64,000 bases of DNA from Fidelibacterota bacterium (GCA_019650355.1 BOWX01000004.1:1-64000); one strand, 5' to 3'. Numbered from the stretch's first letter, positions 33,932 through 44,684 are shown. The notes: generated from the sequence alone by a model not told the origin. Numbers and translations: made by a program.

Positions 33932-34546
33932 TTATACCCTACTTTGAAAGACAAGAATAGTATTTGTTGATTCAATTGTAAAATGATCTTCAAGTGATAA
34001 ATTTCTAACTGCATCATCTGAAGGTTTTAAAGAGTAAGACTGTAAAGGATATTCCAAATGTTTTGAATTTACAGTTGAGCTTCCCTTCATGCAGAAAAGA
34101 CTCACTTTTTGTCCCGTAAATGACTCAAATTTTTTGTTACCTACACAAGGGCTAATTACTGAAAAATCTGTAAAAGCTTTCCAAGAAATTTTCTCACCAA
34201 AATCACTTAATGTATAATAGTTTCCAAGAAAATGATCTTCACTTTCTCCAGATATTCCAAAAATAGAAATATTTAAAATATTTTTTTCAATACACCATTC
34301 TAAGGTTTTGCGAAAGTCAGTTTTATTTTGATCTGGGGTTTCAACTAACTCTATATTTTTATTATTTATATTTTGTAATGAATCAAGGTCTCCAATAATT
34401 ACATCTGGAATGATTTCTAAATCAAAAAGCTTATTTGCTGATCCATCTACAGCAATGATATAGTCAGAATTAGTTATTTGATTAATTATAGTATCATCAG
34501 TGGGCATTTGACCATTCAAAATCACTGATACATTTTTTTTCGTCAT
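33932..34546 (-). CDS. thiN: Thiamine pyrophosphokinase
   Basis: Transfers pyrophosphate from ATP to thiamine. Motifs: IIAVDGSANKLFDL (about 30), PDVIIGDLDSLQ (about 47-58), DQNKTDFRKTLEWC (about 72-85) and the C-terminal TGQKVSLFCMKG-LxYPL beta-sandwich domain. 204 residues, intact. Convergent with the aldolase gene, one base between the stops. Confidence 0.9.
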   Translation of the reverse strand: MTKKNVSVILNGQMPTDDTIINQITNSDYIIAVDGSANKLFDLEIIPDVIIGDLDSLQNINNKNIELVETPDQNKTDFRKTLEWCIEKNILNISIFGISGESEDHFLGNYYTLSDFGEKISWKAFTDFSVISPCVGNKKFESFTGQKVSLFCMKGSSTVNSKHLEYPLQSYSLKPSDDAVRNLSLEDHFTIESTNTILVFQSRV

Positions 34547-34611
34547 TCATATGAAAGTTTACGAAAAGAATTGTAAATATTGTCCTTGATTAATATTATT
34601 GACAACTAAAA

Positions 34612-36762
34612 ATGAAAAAATTTTATTTATTAATTTTATTACTCAGCATTTCTTTTTCTCAAGATATCAAATTTTTTGGAACGATTTTAGATTCCGAAAC
34701 CAAAGAACCAATAATTGATGCTAATATAGTTTTCATAGGAAGTGATTTTGGATCTGCATCTGATTTAAATGGAAATTTTTCTGTTACAAATCTTCAAAAG
34801 CAAGAATATGAAATTTTAATATCTGCAATTGGATACAAAGATATTATAGCTTCAGTAAATTTGATTAATCAGGATAGCTATGTTTTTGAATTAATTCCTG
34901 AACCAGTACTATCAAGCGCTCTTAATGTTGTTGGAAGATTCCCCTCAAAACATCTTCCTTATTTTACTCAAAATATATCTAATGAAAAAATTTCGGACTA
35001 TAATTATCAAACTATGTCTGAACTATTTAGAAATGTTGGAGGGGTAGATGTTCAAACTGCACATGATAATGGTAGAAATGCAAATTTTTCCATTCGTGGA
35101 TCATCTGATTATAAGCCAGGAGGATATAATAATAGAGTTTTAGTTCTTCTTGATGGATTTCAAATAAGTATGCCATATTCCGGTTCTATTGATTGGAATG
35201 CAATGCCGCTTGATTTTTTAGATCGAGTTGAAGTAGTCAAAGGTCCAGTTTCTTCGCTTTATGGTCAAAATTCTATGGGTGGAATAATTAATTTAGTTAC
35301 AAAAAACTATTCTGATGAATTTTACAATATCAAAGCAACTGTAGGAAGTTATGATTCAAAAGATGTAAATCTTACCATGAGCAATATTACTGATAATATT
35401 TCTTACACAGCGTTGCTTCAGCATAAAAAAGGAAATGGTCATAGATTTAATGCTCAATATGAACAAAACAATTTTTATACCAAAATATTTAATAAAAAAC
35501 AGGATTTATCGGTATCATTAATAGCAAATAAATCTGTAAATGGTCAACCTGGCTTTTACGTTGAAGACAGACCTAGCTTGACTTCTTATAGGATTTCAAA
35601 TAGAGATTCAGTTTATTTACAATTGTTTAAAAAACAAACGTTGGATGCTAACAATAATATTGTTTATTCGCTTAGTATGAATCATTTCTACACAAATTAT
35701 TTTGATAGAGACGATACTCCAATAGAAGAAATTCAAGAACAAACATTTTACAATGACACAAGTTTGAATCTGAGAGCAGAATATCAAAAATTAGTCAGTA
35801 ATAAATCATATTTGATCTTTGGTTCGGATATCATATTGGAACAATCTGATATTTCAATTTATAGAAATATTTATGATGACTTAAAACAAGTTACAGGTGG
35901 TTTTTTTGCACAAAATAGAATTCAATTAAACGAAAAATTGCTTTTAGGACTAGGATTAAGATTTGATTATAGAAATGTTGATAGAGGGGATGAATTTAGC
36001 TACAAGTCTTTTAGCGATGTTTCACCAAAAATTAATTTAACCTTTAAAAGAGATAATTTTTCAACATGGAATTTTGCTTTAAGTAAGGGCTTTAGATCTC
36101 CTTCTTTATCTGAACTATTTTTGCAATATGAATCTGATTATGGTTTAAATACTCAAGGAAATCCAAGTCTTGAACCTGAACAACTTTATGGGCTGGACAT
36201 ATCCTTTGATCGTTCTAATAAATCTAATCTTACTTATTCCGTAAGTACATTTTATTATAAATATGAGGATATGATTGATTTTGTTTATGGGTTACCTGTT
36301 ATAGCCCTTAATAGATCTGATATAAGTTCATGCGGCTTGGAATCTAATATATCGTATCAACTAAATACAAATTTTAATCTAGATTTGGGTTATACATATC
36401 TTAGAGTGAATGATATAAATGATATTGATCCTATTCTTTATAGACCAAATCATAAGCTTATATCAAGCATAAAGTATAAGTCAAAAAATATAAGACATAT
36501 CATTTCTATGAGATATCAGTCTGAGCAGGATTATCAAGATTTTTTAAGTGATGAAAGAGAATATGAAGGGAGTGAAATAAAATTTCCAATTGAACAGCTT
36601 GATTCCCTAATTTTATTTAATTATATAGGTAGCTATGAGTTAAATAATAGAGATAAGATATCTCTTAAAATATCCAACTTATTTGATAAGCAATATGAAT
36701 TAATTCAAGATTTCCCAATGCCGGGTAGAACGATTAGTTTGATGTACGATAAAACATTTTAG
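34612..36762 (+). CDS. TonB-dependent outer-membrane receptor
   Basis: 716 residues. Signal peptide (ending FSQ), a carboxypeptidase-regulatory-like beta domain (FFGTILDSETKEPIIDANI, about 20-95), a plug domain (FRNVGGVDVQTAHDNGRNANFSIRG, VVKGPVSSLYGQNSMGGIINLVTK, about 115-220) and a 22-strand barrel ending in a terminal aromatic (MYDKTF). The barrel contains GFRSPSLSELFLQYE, the usual conserved loop. Ligand unknown: siderophore, vitamin or peptide/sugar are possible. No SusD partner, so not a classic SusCD pair. Followed by a lipoprotein with its own promoter. Confidence 0.9.
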   Translation: MKKFYLLILLLSISFSQDIKFFGTILDSETKEPIIDANIVFIGSDFGSASDLNGNFSVTNLQKQEYEILISAIGYKDIIASVNLINQDSYVFELIPEPVLSSALNVVGRFPSKHLPYFTQNISNEKISDYNYQTMSELFRNVGGVDVQTAHDNGRNANFSIRGSSDYKPGGYNNRVLVLLDGFQISMPYSGSIDWNAMPLDFLDRVEVVKGPVSSLYGQNSMGGIINLVTKNYSDEFYNIKATVGSYDSKDVNLTMSNITDNISYTALLQHKKGNGHRFNAQYEQNNFYTKIFNKKQDLSVSLIANKSVNGQPGFYVEDRPSLTSYRISNRDSVYLQLFKKQTLDANNNIVYSLSMNHFYTNYFDRDDTPIEEIQEQTFYNDTSLNLRAEYQKLVSNKSYLIFGSDIILEQSDISIYRNIYDDLKQVTGGFFAQNRIQLNEKLLLGLGLRFDYRNVDRGDEFSYKSFSDVSPKINLTFKRDNFSTWNFALSKGFRSPSLSELFLQYESDYGLNTQGNPSLEPEQLYGLDISFDRSNKSNLTYSVSTFYYKYEDMIDFVYGLPVIALNRSDISSCGLESNISYQLNTNFNLDLGYTYLRVNDINDIDPILYRPNHKLISSIKYKSKNIRHIISMRYQSEQDYQDFLSDEREYEGSEIKFPIEQLDSLILFNYIGSYELNNRDKISLKISNLFDKQYELIQDFPMPGRTISLMYDKTF

Positions 36763-36792
36763 TCTTTTGAGACACAATCTCAATAAATTTGC

Positions 36793-36821
36793 TTGACCTA
36801 AATTCTTTTCATTATTATAAT
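36793..36821 (+). promoter_or_regulatory. Sigma-70-type promoter for the lipoprotein gene
   Basis: TTGACC (36793-36798) and TATAAT (36816-36821) separated by exactly 17 bases: near-consensus. The ATG follows 26 bases after the -10 box, with AAGGGG as ribosome-binding site, a short 5' leader. This is the clearest promoter in the window and shows that the gene is transcribed separately from the TonB receptor upstream. Confidence 0.7.
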
Positions 36822-36846
36822 CCTTCAAACATATAAAGGGGAAAAA

Positions 36847-37335
36847 ATGAATATCATAAAAAAACTATCATTATTTACAGTTGTTTTTTCAATGTTGTTT
36901 TTGGTTTCTTGCGAGGATGACTCAAGTGATCCAGCGACTTCAGGAACATTGAATATATCAATTAATTTAACAAATCCTGATTCATGGCCTTCTGAAGGAA
37001 CAGTATTTTGTTCTTTAGATAAAACTTGGCCTCCTTCAGGTGCACCATATAAATCTGTTGTACTGCAAAGTGCTCAGGTGCAAAATGGTCAAATTTCTTT
37101 AGTATTTGAAGATTTAGATTTTGATACTTATAAATTATTATCAGTATCATGGTTAGATCCAGCTAATCCTAATCCTGCTTGCAATCAGGCAGTATGGGGA
37201 ACACATAGTGGAAGCATTCAAGCGTTTTATGCAGATGCAGTACCTTTTACATTTAGTGCAGAAAACTCTGAATTAAGTCTAGTAGTAAGTGCAGTAGCTA
37301 ATACAGTAACACCTGAATGTCCTCCAACTGGCTAA
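36847..37335 (+). CDS. Small secreted lipoprotein, unknown function
   Basis: 162 residues. Signal peptide with lipobox LVSC (about 19-22), an acidic stretch EDDSSDPAT, then a beta-rich domain with DSWPSEGTVFCSLDKTWPP and four mature Cys (two in VFCS and NPACNQ, one near the C-terminus, one lipidated). No family recognised. Own strong promoter and its own terminator, so probably abundant. Possibly an outer-membrane partner of the upstream TonB receptor by position. Confidence 0.7.
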   Translation: MNIIKKLSLFTVVFSMLFLVSCEDDSSDPATSGTLNISINLTNPDSWPSEGTVFCSLDKTWPPSGAPYKSVVLQSAQVQNGQISLVFEDLDFDTYKLLSVSWLDPANPNPACNQAVWGTHSGSIQAFYADAVPFTFSAENSELSLVVSAVANTVTPECPPTG

Positions 37336-37354
37336 GGAAGTTTAATTGAATTAT

Positions 37355-37389
37355 AAAAAAAAGGCGAATATTTCATTCGCCTTTTTTTT
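37355..37389. terminator. Bidirectional rho-independent terminator
   Basis: GGCGAAT (37363-37369), loop ATTTC, ATTCGCC (37375-37381), flanked by an 8-A run before and an 8-T run after. It works in both directions: it ends the lipoprotein transcript on the plus strand and the Fe/Mn-SOD transcript on the minus strand. The stop codon of the SOD gene lies within the T run. Confidence 0.9.
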
Positions 37390-37990
37390 ATTTTAATTGA
37401 TCAGAAACAAAGCTCCAATTAATAGAGTTATTTAAAATTGCTTTAACGTAATCTGGTCGAACATTTTTATAATCTAAATAATAGGCATGTTCCCAAACAT
37501 CAATTCCCATAAGAGCATGTTTTCCATGTGCTAAGGGATTTTCACCATTTGGTGTTCCTAAGATTTCTAGCGATGAATCATTTTGGACTAACCAGCACCA
37601 ACCACTTCCAAAAACTCCAATTGATTGTTGAACAAATTGATCTTTAAAAGAATCAAAATCTCCAAATGATTCTTCAATCATTGCATGAAGTTTTCCGCTT
37701 GGAGCACTTTCACCTCCTGGTTTCATTTGATCCCAATAAAGAATATGATTCCAAGCTTGACCAGCATTATTAAAAATTTTCTGATCCTTATTTTTAAAAC
37801 TTTCTACAACTACATCTTCAAGGCTCATATCATTATATTTAGTTCCTTCAGCTAAAGTATTTAGCATATTAAAATATGCTAAATGATGTTTACCATAGTG
37901 AAGTTGAATAGTATCAGATGATATGACTGGAGATAATTCATTTTCTCCAAAAGGTAGTGGGGGAAGATTAAATTTTTTTGCATCATTCAT
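37388..37990 (-). CDS. sodB: Superoxide dismutase, Fe/Mn type
   Basis: 200 residues, no signal peptide: cytoplasmic. Metal ligands: His in LHYGKHHLAYF, His in AWNHILYW, Asp-x-x-x-His in DVWEHAYYLDYKN. GSGWCWLVQ is the expected domain-2 motif. The Fe/Mn choice cannot be told with certainty. It complements the exported Ni-SOD at 27.1 kb. Divergent from tpx with a gap of 81 bases. Confidence 0.95.
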   Translation of the reverse strand: MNDAKKFNLPPLPFGENELSPVISSDTIQLHYGKHHLAYFNMLNTLAEGTKYNDMSLEDVVVESFKNKDQKIFNNAGQAWNHILYWDQMKPGGESAPSGKLHAMIEESFGDFDSFKDQFVQQSIGVFGSGWCWLVQNDSSLEILGTPNGENPLAHGKHALMGIDVWEHAYYLDYKNVRPDYVKAILNNSINWSFVSDQLK

Positions 37991-38045
37991 AAAAAACTCC
38001 TTTTAATCAATTTTTAATTCATAAATTTAATTCCAATTTAATTGA

Positions 38046-38051
38046 TATAAT
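38046..38051 (+). promoter_or_regulatory. TATAAT -10 box upstream of tpx
   Basis: A perfect TATAAT 21 bases before the tpx ATG; no good -35 hexamer at the usual spacing, so either an activator-dependent or a weak promoter. It lies in the divergent gap with the SOD gene; both respond to oxidative stress, so shared regulation is possible. Confidence 0.4.
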
Positions 38052-38071
38052 AAACATAAATAGGGAAAAAT

Positions 38072-38575
38072 ATGGCAAAAGTAAAATTAGGTGAATTTGA
38101 AGTAACACTAAATGGAGATTTACCTTCTGTTGGAAGTCAATTACCAGATTTTTTATTGGCAGATGGTGATTTAAAGAATGTTAGTTTGGAACAGTTTAAG
38201 GGTAAAAAATTAGTTTTAAATATTTTTCCAAGCATGAGCACTCCAGTCTGTTCAGCTGCAGCAGTAAAATTTAATGCTTTAGCAAGCCAGTTTGAAAATA
38301 CAGTTATTTTATGTATTTCTAGAGATTTAGGATTTAGTCATAAACAGTTTTGTCTAAATCATAATATCAATGATGTAATTTTCTTATCAGATATGAGAAA
38401 TGAAGATTTTGCCAATGAATATGGTGTTCTACACACTAATGGAAAATTTCAAGGTTTACTTGCTAGATCAGTAATTGTTACAGATTCTAATCATAAGATT
38501 ATTCATACACAGCTTGTTGATCAAACAGGGCATGAACCTGACTATGATAAAGTAGTTGAATTCCTTACTTCGTAA
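38072..38575 (+). CDS. tpx: Thiol peroxidase (peroxiredoxin)
   Basis: Reduces H2O2 and organic peroxides with thioredoxin as donor. 167 residues. Peroxidatic Cys in STPVCSAAAVKFN (about 61), resolving Cys in HKQFCLNHN (about 95), as in atypical 2-Cys Tpx. VGSQLPDFLLADGDLKNVSL and GLLARSVIVTD fit the family. Cytoplasmic (no signal peptide). Overlaps the convergent Usp gene by 11 bases. Confidence 0.95.
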   Translation: MAKVKLGEFEVTLNGDLPSVGSQLPDFLLADGDLKNVSLEQFKGKKLVLNIFPSMSTPVCSAAAVKFNALASQFENTVILCISRDLGFSHKQFCLNHNINDVIFLSDMRNEDFANEYGVLHTNGKFQGLLARSVIVTDSNHKIIHTQLVDQTGHEPDYDKVVEFLTS

Positions 38576-39446
38576 TAAGAACAGGACAATTACATTTTTG
38601 AGCAATACTTAAAGGTTTACTGCCAAAAAAGTATTTCATTATTGGATTTTTTGGAGAAACTCCAAGAATTACAATGCTATCATCTTTTGCGTAATTGACA
38701 ATTGAATTTACCGTAGGGCCATCAATTAATTTTGTTGAAGTTTTAATTCTATTTTTTGAAAACTTTTCTTTTGTTTTCTTAAGTATTTTTTCTACTTCTT
38801 CAATCGATTTTTTTCCTTCTGGAACTGAAACTATTTCAACATTGAGTTTATAAGATTTTGCAAAATTTATAGCAGTTTCTATAGCCATATCTGAACCTTT
38901 GGAATCATTTACCGGTAGGAGTATTTTATACTTTTTACTAACAGAATAATTTTTGACAACAAAAACTGAACTATCTATAAATTGAACCAATTTTTGATGA
39001 ATCCCTTTATTCCCACCACCACCAATTATGGTTATATCATGCTTATTAGTTTCTACTTCATTTTTTAGTTGTTCAATTATTTCTCCTGTGCGCATGATTA
39101 AATCAATTTTATCTGACTGTTGTCCTTTTAGTAACACTTTCATTCTTGAATTTTCTTCATCAACTAATAGGTAATCATCAAATTTATTGGAGTCTTTTTC
39201 TTCAATATATTTTTTTGATATCAAGAAATCATATGCCCACTCAAGCGTTCTAATTCCAGGCCTATAAAGTTCTCTATCATCCAAATTTTGATGTACTACA
39301 CTTACATCTTTTTCTGAAAATTGACTTATTTTTTTACCAACATATGCAATTGTAGTTGATGATTTAAATGAATTTGCAATTTTCATTCCAAGATCTAAGG
39401 TAGGTTTTGAGAATTCTCTTCCACCAATAGCAATTAAAATTTTCAT
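38565..39446 (-). CDS. Tandem universal stress protein (UspA domains)
   Basis: About 293 residues from ATG 39446; a TTG 12 bases upstream is less likely. Two alpha/beta domains: the first begins MKILIAIGGREFSKPTLDLG, the second KILLPVNDSKGSDMAIETAI and ends ILGVSPKNPIMKYFFGSKPLSIAQKCNCPVLITK with the typical Usp nucleotide-loop GS and CPVLI tail. The start overlaps the stop of the transporter gene (ATGA), so it is probably a cytoplasmic regulatory partner of that transporter. Confidence 0.8.
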   Translation of the reverse strand: MKILIAIGGREFSKPTLDLGMKIANSFKSSTTIAYVGKKISQFSEKDVSVVHQNLDDRELYRPGIRTLEWAYDFLISKKYIEEKDSNKFDDYLLVDEENSRMKVLLKGQQSDKIDLIMRTGEIIEQLKNEVETNKHDITIIGGGGNKGIHQKLVQFIDSSVFVVKNYSVSKKYKILLPVNDSKGSDMAIETAINFAKSYKLNVEIVSVPEGKKSIEEVEKILKKTKEKFSKNRIKTSTKLIDGPTVNSIVNYAKDDSIVILGVSPKNPIMKYFFGSKPLSIAQKCNCPVLITK

Positions 39447-40852
39447 AGCGTTACCCAATAAAATTGTGACATTAAATACAAAATAATAATCGAAATACTA
39501 AACATCAATATTCCAACTCTAAAAAACATTTTAGTCGAAACTAATCCAGTAGAATATATAATCATTGCTGTTGGAGATGAAATTACAGTTAAGAATGAAA
39601 ATCCTGAGGCTATTGCTGAAGAAAGAGCAAAGGAAATATCTGTTGGATGAAGTTCAATCGCCATTGGTCCAATTAATGATACAGTAGCTGAGCTAGTAAA
39701 AAAGTTAGCAGTGAGCCCTGATAAAACTGCCATTATTGACCAACTTACATTCATTGAATTTGAAGGCAAAGTTGCTAATAATTCATTGAATTTTAAAACA
39801 AGCCATGATGAAGCGCCTGTTTCATTTATTTGAAACCCTAGTGAAATTGTAGCTGCAAAAAGAAGAATAACTCCCCAGTTTGTATTTTTATTTATTTCTT
39901 CCCATGAAATCATTCCAAAAATCATAAACGTTAATGCTCCAGCAAGTGCAATGATTCCCAAGCCATAAATATCATTAAATGCAAACCAGCTTGAAACTAT
40001 ACCAATAATGATTAAACATGAAAAAAGATGGTTTATATTTTTTTTCACATCTGTTTTACCAACATTTTTTTTGAATCCACGCATCTTAATATTGTTTAAT
40101 GAAGATGGAAAAGTAAATTGAAGCACAAAATAGGCCACAACTAACTGAATAATTAAAATCGGATATGCGTGCTTCATCCATTTCCAATAATCAATACTGA
40201 CGTTACTAAATTCTTGAAGATAGTTAATCATAATAACATTTCTAGCACCACCTGATGGAGTTCCAATTGATCCAATAATTGTACCATAAGCGATTGAAAA
40301 TAAAGTGAGCAGCACAGCATTTTTTCCATCTGCTTGTTGGGTATCAATATTTTTTATAACCGATAAGCCAATTGGTAGCATAATTGCAATAACTGTATGC
40401 TCCCCCAGGAAAGAAGATAGAATAGCAGAGATAGTCATTAGTCCTGCTAAAAACATTCTTTTACTTTTCCCAAAAATTTTAATAATCAGTTTTGCTAATC
40501 GTATATCAAGTCCTTGATGTACAATTGCAATAGCGAACATTAATGAGCCCATTACAAATAATACTGCATCATTCATAAATGAAGAGGCTACAACATCTGG
40601 AGGTGCAACTCCAAGAACAACTTGCAAAACTAACGTAAGCAATGCAATAGCTGGAAATGGTATAGGTTCAAATGTTACAAGCATAAACACAAGTAGAAGT
40701 ATAATTAAGCTGTGATAGGCTGGAACTGTAAGTCCAACTGGCGTAGATAAATTTAAAAGAAATATTGAAATGATTACACTATACACAAACCATTTTTTTT
40801 GAGAAAACCAGAAAAGAATTGATGAAGAAATAACTTTATATGATTCGTTCAT
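39443..40852 (-). CDS. DASS/SLC13-family sodium:anion symporter
   Basis: 469 residues from ATG 40852; a TTG-based extension to 40879 is less likely. About 12 TM helices. Motifs: SFLGEHTVIAIMLPIGLS (about 142-160), GTIIGSIGTPSGGARNVIM (about 188) and TANFFTSSATVSLIGPMA (about 385), matching the SNT anion-binding repeats of the DASS family (dicarboxylates, sulfate, citrate). Substrate not predictable. Coupled to the Usp gene, an arrangement seen for several bacterial transporters. Confidence 0.85.
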   Translation of the reverse strand: MNESYKVISSSILFWFSQKKWFVYSVIISIFLLNLSTPVGLTVPAYHSLIILLLVFMLVTFEPIPFPAIALLTLVLQVVLGVAPPDVVASSFMNDAVLFVMGSLMFAIAIVHQGLDIRLAKLIIKIFGKSKRMFLAGLMTISAILSSFLGEHTVIAIMLPIGLSVIKNIDTQQADGKNAVLLTLFSIAYGTIIGSIGTPSGGARNVIMINYLQEFSNVSIDYWKWMKHAYPILIIQLVVAYFVLQFTFPSSLNNIKMRGFKKNVGKTDVKKNINHLFSCLIIIGIVSSWFAFNDIYGLGIIALAGALTFMIFGMISWEEINKNTNWGVILLFAATISLGFQINETGASSWLVLKFNELLATLPSNSMNVSWSIMAVLSGLTANFFTSSATVSLIGPMAIELHPTDISFALSSAIASGFSFLTVISSPTAMIIYSTGLVSTKMFFRVGILMFSISIIILYLMSQFYWVTL

Positions 40853-40983
40853 GAATTTGAATTTATCATATTTAATCAAAAAAAGTTAATACTTAAGTTT
40901 TATCTCTTGACTGAATACCATTATAGACGTAATGTTTACACATAATTTTATAAAAATTATTAAAGTTTTTTATAAGAGTTAAA

Positions 40984-41631
40984 ATGCAAATATTTCCAAG
41001 ATGGACAAATAATTTTCCAGGAATTTTCCTGATAGCAGTTTTCCTGCTAGTCTTTTCGTTATCTTCTTTTATTTGGTACTATGGATCTCCCTATTATACA
41101 GATGTTGGTTATGCGCCAACTCAACCAGTTCCATATAGTCATAAATTACATGCTGGTGATATGGGTATAGATTGTCGATACTGTCATGTTGGCGTTGAAC
41201 AGGGTTATTCAGCAGTAATACCTCCAACTGAAACATGTATGGGCTGTCATACTTATGTAAAAACTGATAGCGAGAAATTGAAATTAGTAAGAGAAAGTTG
41301 GGAAACTGGAAAACCAATTGAATGGATTAAAGTTCACATGCTTCCAGAATACGCTTATTTTAATCACAGCGTTCATGTTAATTCCGGAGTAGCTTGTATA
41401 TCTTGTCATGGAAATATTGCAGAAATGGAAGTTGTTTATCAAGTCCAACCTTTAAGTATGGATTGGTGTTTAGATTGTCATAGATCTGATGCACCTGAAG
41501 TAAGACCTGTAAGTGAAGTAACCAATATGTATTGGACTCCACCTGCAGATTATGATCAATTTGTTTCATCGTGGGTAGCAGAACATGGTGAAGAAAGACC
41601 TGTTGAGGATTGTCAAAAATGTCACAGATAG
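40984..41631 (+). CDS. actA: Alternative complex III subunit ActA, pentaheme cytochrome c
   Basis: Electron-accepting subunit of the quinol:cytochrome c/oxidase reductase. One N-terminal TM helix (about 14-32), then five CxxCH heme sites: CRYCH, CMGCH, CISCH, CLDCH and CQKCH. 215 residues, intact. First gene of a 14.6-kb operon that runs to ctaB. The 3' end overlaps the actB start by 13 bases. The gap upstream has candidate TTGACT (40907-40912) but no convincing -10. Confidence 0.95.
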   Translation: MQIFPRWTNNFPGIFLIAVFLLVFSLSSFIWYYGSPYYTDVGYAPTQPVPYSHKLHAGDMGIDCRYCHVGVEQGYSAVIPPTETCMGCHTYVKTDSEKLKLVRESWETGKPIEWIKVHMLPEYAYFNHSVHVNSGVACISCHGNIAEMEVVYQVQPLSMDWCLDCHRSDAPEVRPVSEVTNMYWTPPADYDQFVSSWVAEHGEERPVEDCQKCHR

Positions 41632-44600
41632 AAAAGAAGAATCAAGAATTTGTAAAGACTAATTCTCATGTTCTTGAGGATACTACTAATCAAGAATTTG
41701 GGTATTGGAAAAGTCTCAAAGATATTTCATCAGAAGATGATTATAATCGTTTTTAAAACAGTCTGAGCATAATGTTGATAACGGTCTTTCAAGAAGAAAC
41801 TTTTTATCATTGATTGCTGCATCAGTTGCACTTGCGGATTAGAGGGTTGTAAAAAGCCTGTTCAAAAATAATCCCTTATGTTGAAGCTGAAATTGGTACA
41901 ATTCCAGGTATTCCAAAATATTATGCAAGTACTTTACCTTTCAAAAATAATGCTTTAGGCGTTGTTATTGAAAATCATGATGAAAGACCTGTAAAAGTTG
42001 AGGGTAATGAAAAACATCCCACTACTTTAGGTAAATCAAATTCCTTTGCACAGGCTAGCACTTTAGAAATGTATGATCCCGATAGGGCACGAGGTGTAAA
42101 GTTTGAAGGCAATAAAGTTGATTGGAATGAATATTTAAAATTTGCTAAAAGTCTCAATGATGGCAATGGCAAAGGTTTGGCAGTACTCATGCAAGAGTCA
42201 TCTTCACCAACTATTAAGTCTATTCAAGAAGACTTTAAAAAGAATTTACCAAATGCAGATTGGGTTGTATATGAATCAGTTAATAATGAAAATTTATATG
42301 ACGGAATCGAACTAGCGTTTTCAAAAAGATTGCAACCGCTTTACAGATTAGAAAAAGCTCAGATTATAGTTTCATTGGGTTCAGACTTTTTGGGAGTCGA
42401 TGATAATAATATATATCATACAAGAAAGTTTGCCCAAAATAGAAACATTGTTGACGAAAATAGCACCATGAATAGATTGTATGTTGCTGAAAGCTCTATA
42501 TCATCTACCGGTTCAAGTGCTGATCATAGGCTAAATGTCCCTCAACATGAGATGGAAAATTTATTAGCTGAATTAGCTTATGAACTAAAACAGCTTGGAT
42601 TAAAAATTGAAGCCAAAAAAGTTAAGAGTTCAAATAATTTATGGGTTAAAGCTGCCGCTAAAGATTTATTTGATGGAAGAGGTGAATCAATTATAATTGG
42701 AGGTTCATCTTTATCTAAAGAGTTCCACCAACTGATTGCTCTAATTAACTATAATTTAAAAGCTCCTGTTGATTATTATCCTTTAAATATGTCTCAAGTT
42801 TCATCGATAAAGAATTTTGAGTCACTTTGTAATGACATGAAAAATGGCAAGATTAATAATTTAATCATTCTTGGCGCTAATCCGGTTTATGATTCTCCTG
42901 TTGATTTTGATTTTGCAGAATCATTGAAAAAGTTAAAAATTCAGTTCATTTAACTAATATCATTGATGAAACCTCAAAGCTATGTTCATGGAATATTGCT
43001 ATGAACCATTATTTTGAATGTTGGGGAGATGCAATGACTTACGATGGACATGTAGTATTGTTCAACCTCAAATTATGCCATTATTTGATTCTAAAAGTAT
43101 CATTCAGGTACTTTCTCCAATCGTTCATTCGAAAGAGCAAAGTGCTATGATACTGTTAAAAATGTTTGGAAATCAAACATTATTAAAAGTGGAAATTTTG
43201 AAAGAGAATGGGATAAAGTTTTACATGATGGGTTATATAAAAACCAATTTTAAAAAGGTTAATGTCAGGCCTGCTTCAAAAATATCTACAGCTGTATTAA
43301 ATAATTATAGTTTAGATAATGATAAGTTTGAAATTGTTTTTGTCCTTCTTCATCTGTTTACGATGGAAGGTATGCAAACAACGGTTGGTTGCAAGAGATT
43401 CCTAAACCAATTACAAGCCTAACTTGGGATAATGCTGCACTAATTAGTATGAAGGTTGCAAAAAAACTAAATATCAAAAATGGTCAAATGTTAGAAATCT
43501 CAGTTGGAGATAATACTATAAATATTCCTGCTTTTATAACACCAGGACAAAATCAAAAATCAATAACCCTCGAATTGGGTTATGGGAGAAAATTCAATGG
43601 AAGAATTGGAAATGAAGTTGGATTTAATGTTTATCCATTAAGAAGTTCTGATAGTCCATCATTTATACTAAATGGATCTATAAAAGTTTTAAACGAAACA
43701 TATCCACTAGCTTCAACACAAGATCACCACGGATTAGAGGATGATAAGTATGCTGCACCAGGTTTTGATGACCTTGCCAATAAAGAGGCACAATCAAGAA
43801 TCCCAGAATTAGTTAAACAGTCAACATTTGATTACTATAAAGATAATCCTGACTGGGTTCAAAAAAAGGTTGAACAACATAAACCAGATAAGAATAGAAG
43901 TTGGGCTGATCATTCAATGTATAATCCTGATTGGGATTATTCAAAAGGACCACAATGGGGAATGTCAATTGATCTAACGAGTTGTACTTCTTGTAATGCT
44001 TGTTCCATTGCTTGCCAAAGTGAAAATAATATTCCAGTTGTAGGTAAGCAGCAGGTTATGAATGGTAGAGAAATGCATTGGATAAGAATAGATAATTACT
44101 TTGCTGGAGATCCTGATAATCCTGAAGTGTCGACTCAATCTGTAGCTTGTGTTCATTGTGAGCTTGCACCTTGTGAATCTGTCTGTCCAGTAGCTGCTAC
44201 GACACACTCTTCCGATGGTGTAAATCAAATGACTTATAATAGATGCCTTGGAACCAGATATTGTGCAAATAATTGTCCTTACAAGGTAAGAAAATTTAAT
44301 TTTTACAATTACACAAAAGATTTACCTGAAGTGGTACAGATGGCAATGAATCCAGATGTTTCTATTAGATTTAGAGGTGTAATGGAAAAATGTACATACT
44401 GTTATCAAAGAATTAGCTCAGCCAGAATTACTGCGGAAAATGAGGGAAGAGAAATTAAAGATGGAGACTTCCAGGTAGCTTGTCAACAATCATGTCCCGC
44501 TGATGCAATTAAATTCGGAGATATAAATGATCCTAACAGTGAAGTTAGTAAAGCAAAAAGAAGAAATCGTGATTATGCATTACTAGCTCATTTGGGTACT

Positions 44601-44684
44601 GCTCCAAGAACAACTTATTTGGCAAAAATTAGAAATCAGAACCCAATGCTTGTTTCAAAATCTCAAAATGGGAGTTATCAATAG
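41619..44684 (+). CDS. actB: Alternative complex III subunit ActB, MopB-like plus iron-sulfur protein, several frame breaks
   Basis: About 1020 residues. The N-terminus has a Tat motif SRRNFLSLIA; the first part is a molybdopterin-oxidoreductase-like fold lacking the cofactor. The C-terminal third carries four ferredoxin-like Cys clusters: CTSCNACSIAC, CVHCELAPCESVCP, CLGTRYCANNCP and CTYCYQ with CQQSCPADAI. Corrections needed near 41755, 41835, 41865, 42945, 43020-43060, 43150 and 43400. All conserved parts are intact, so this is consensus error. It passes electrons from ActC-bound quinol toward ActA. Confidence 0.9.

Noticed and set aside
40907-40935. Promoter TTGACT-N17-TAATGT ahead of actA
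   Set aside because: The -10 matches only three of six positions and alternative boxes nearby are equally good, so I did not list it as a feature.
41619-44684. Programmed frameshift or recoding in actB, coxA or coxB
   Set aside because: Breaks occur at many unrelated sites and in many genes, without slippery heptamers plus downstream structures, and both directions of shift are needed.
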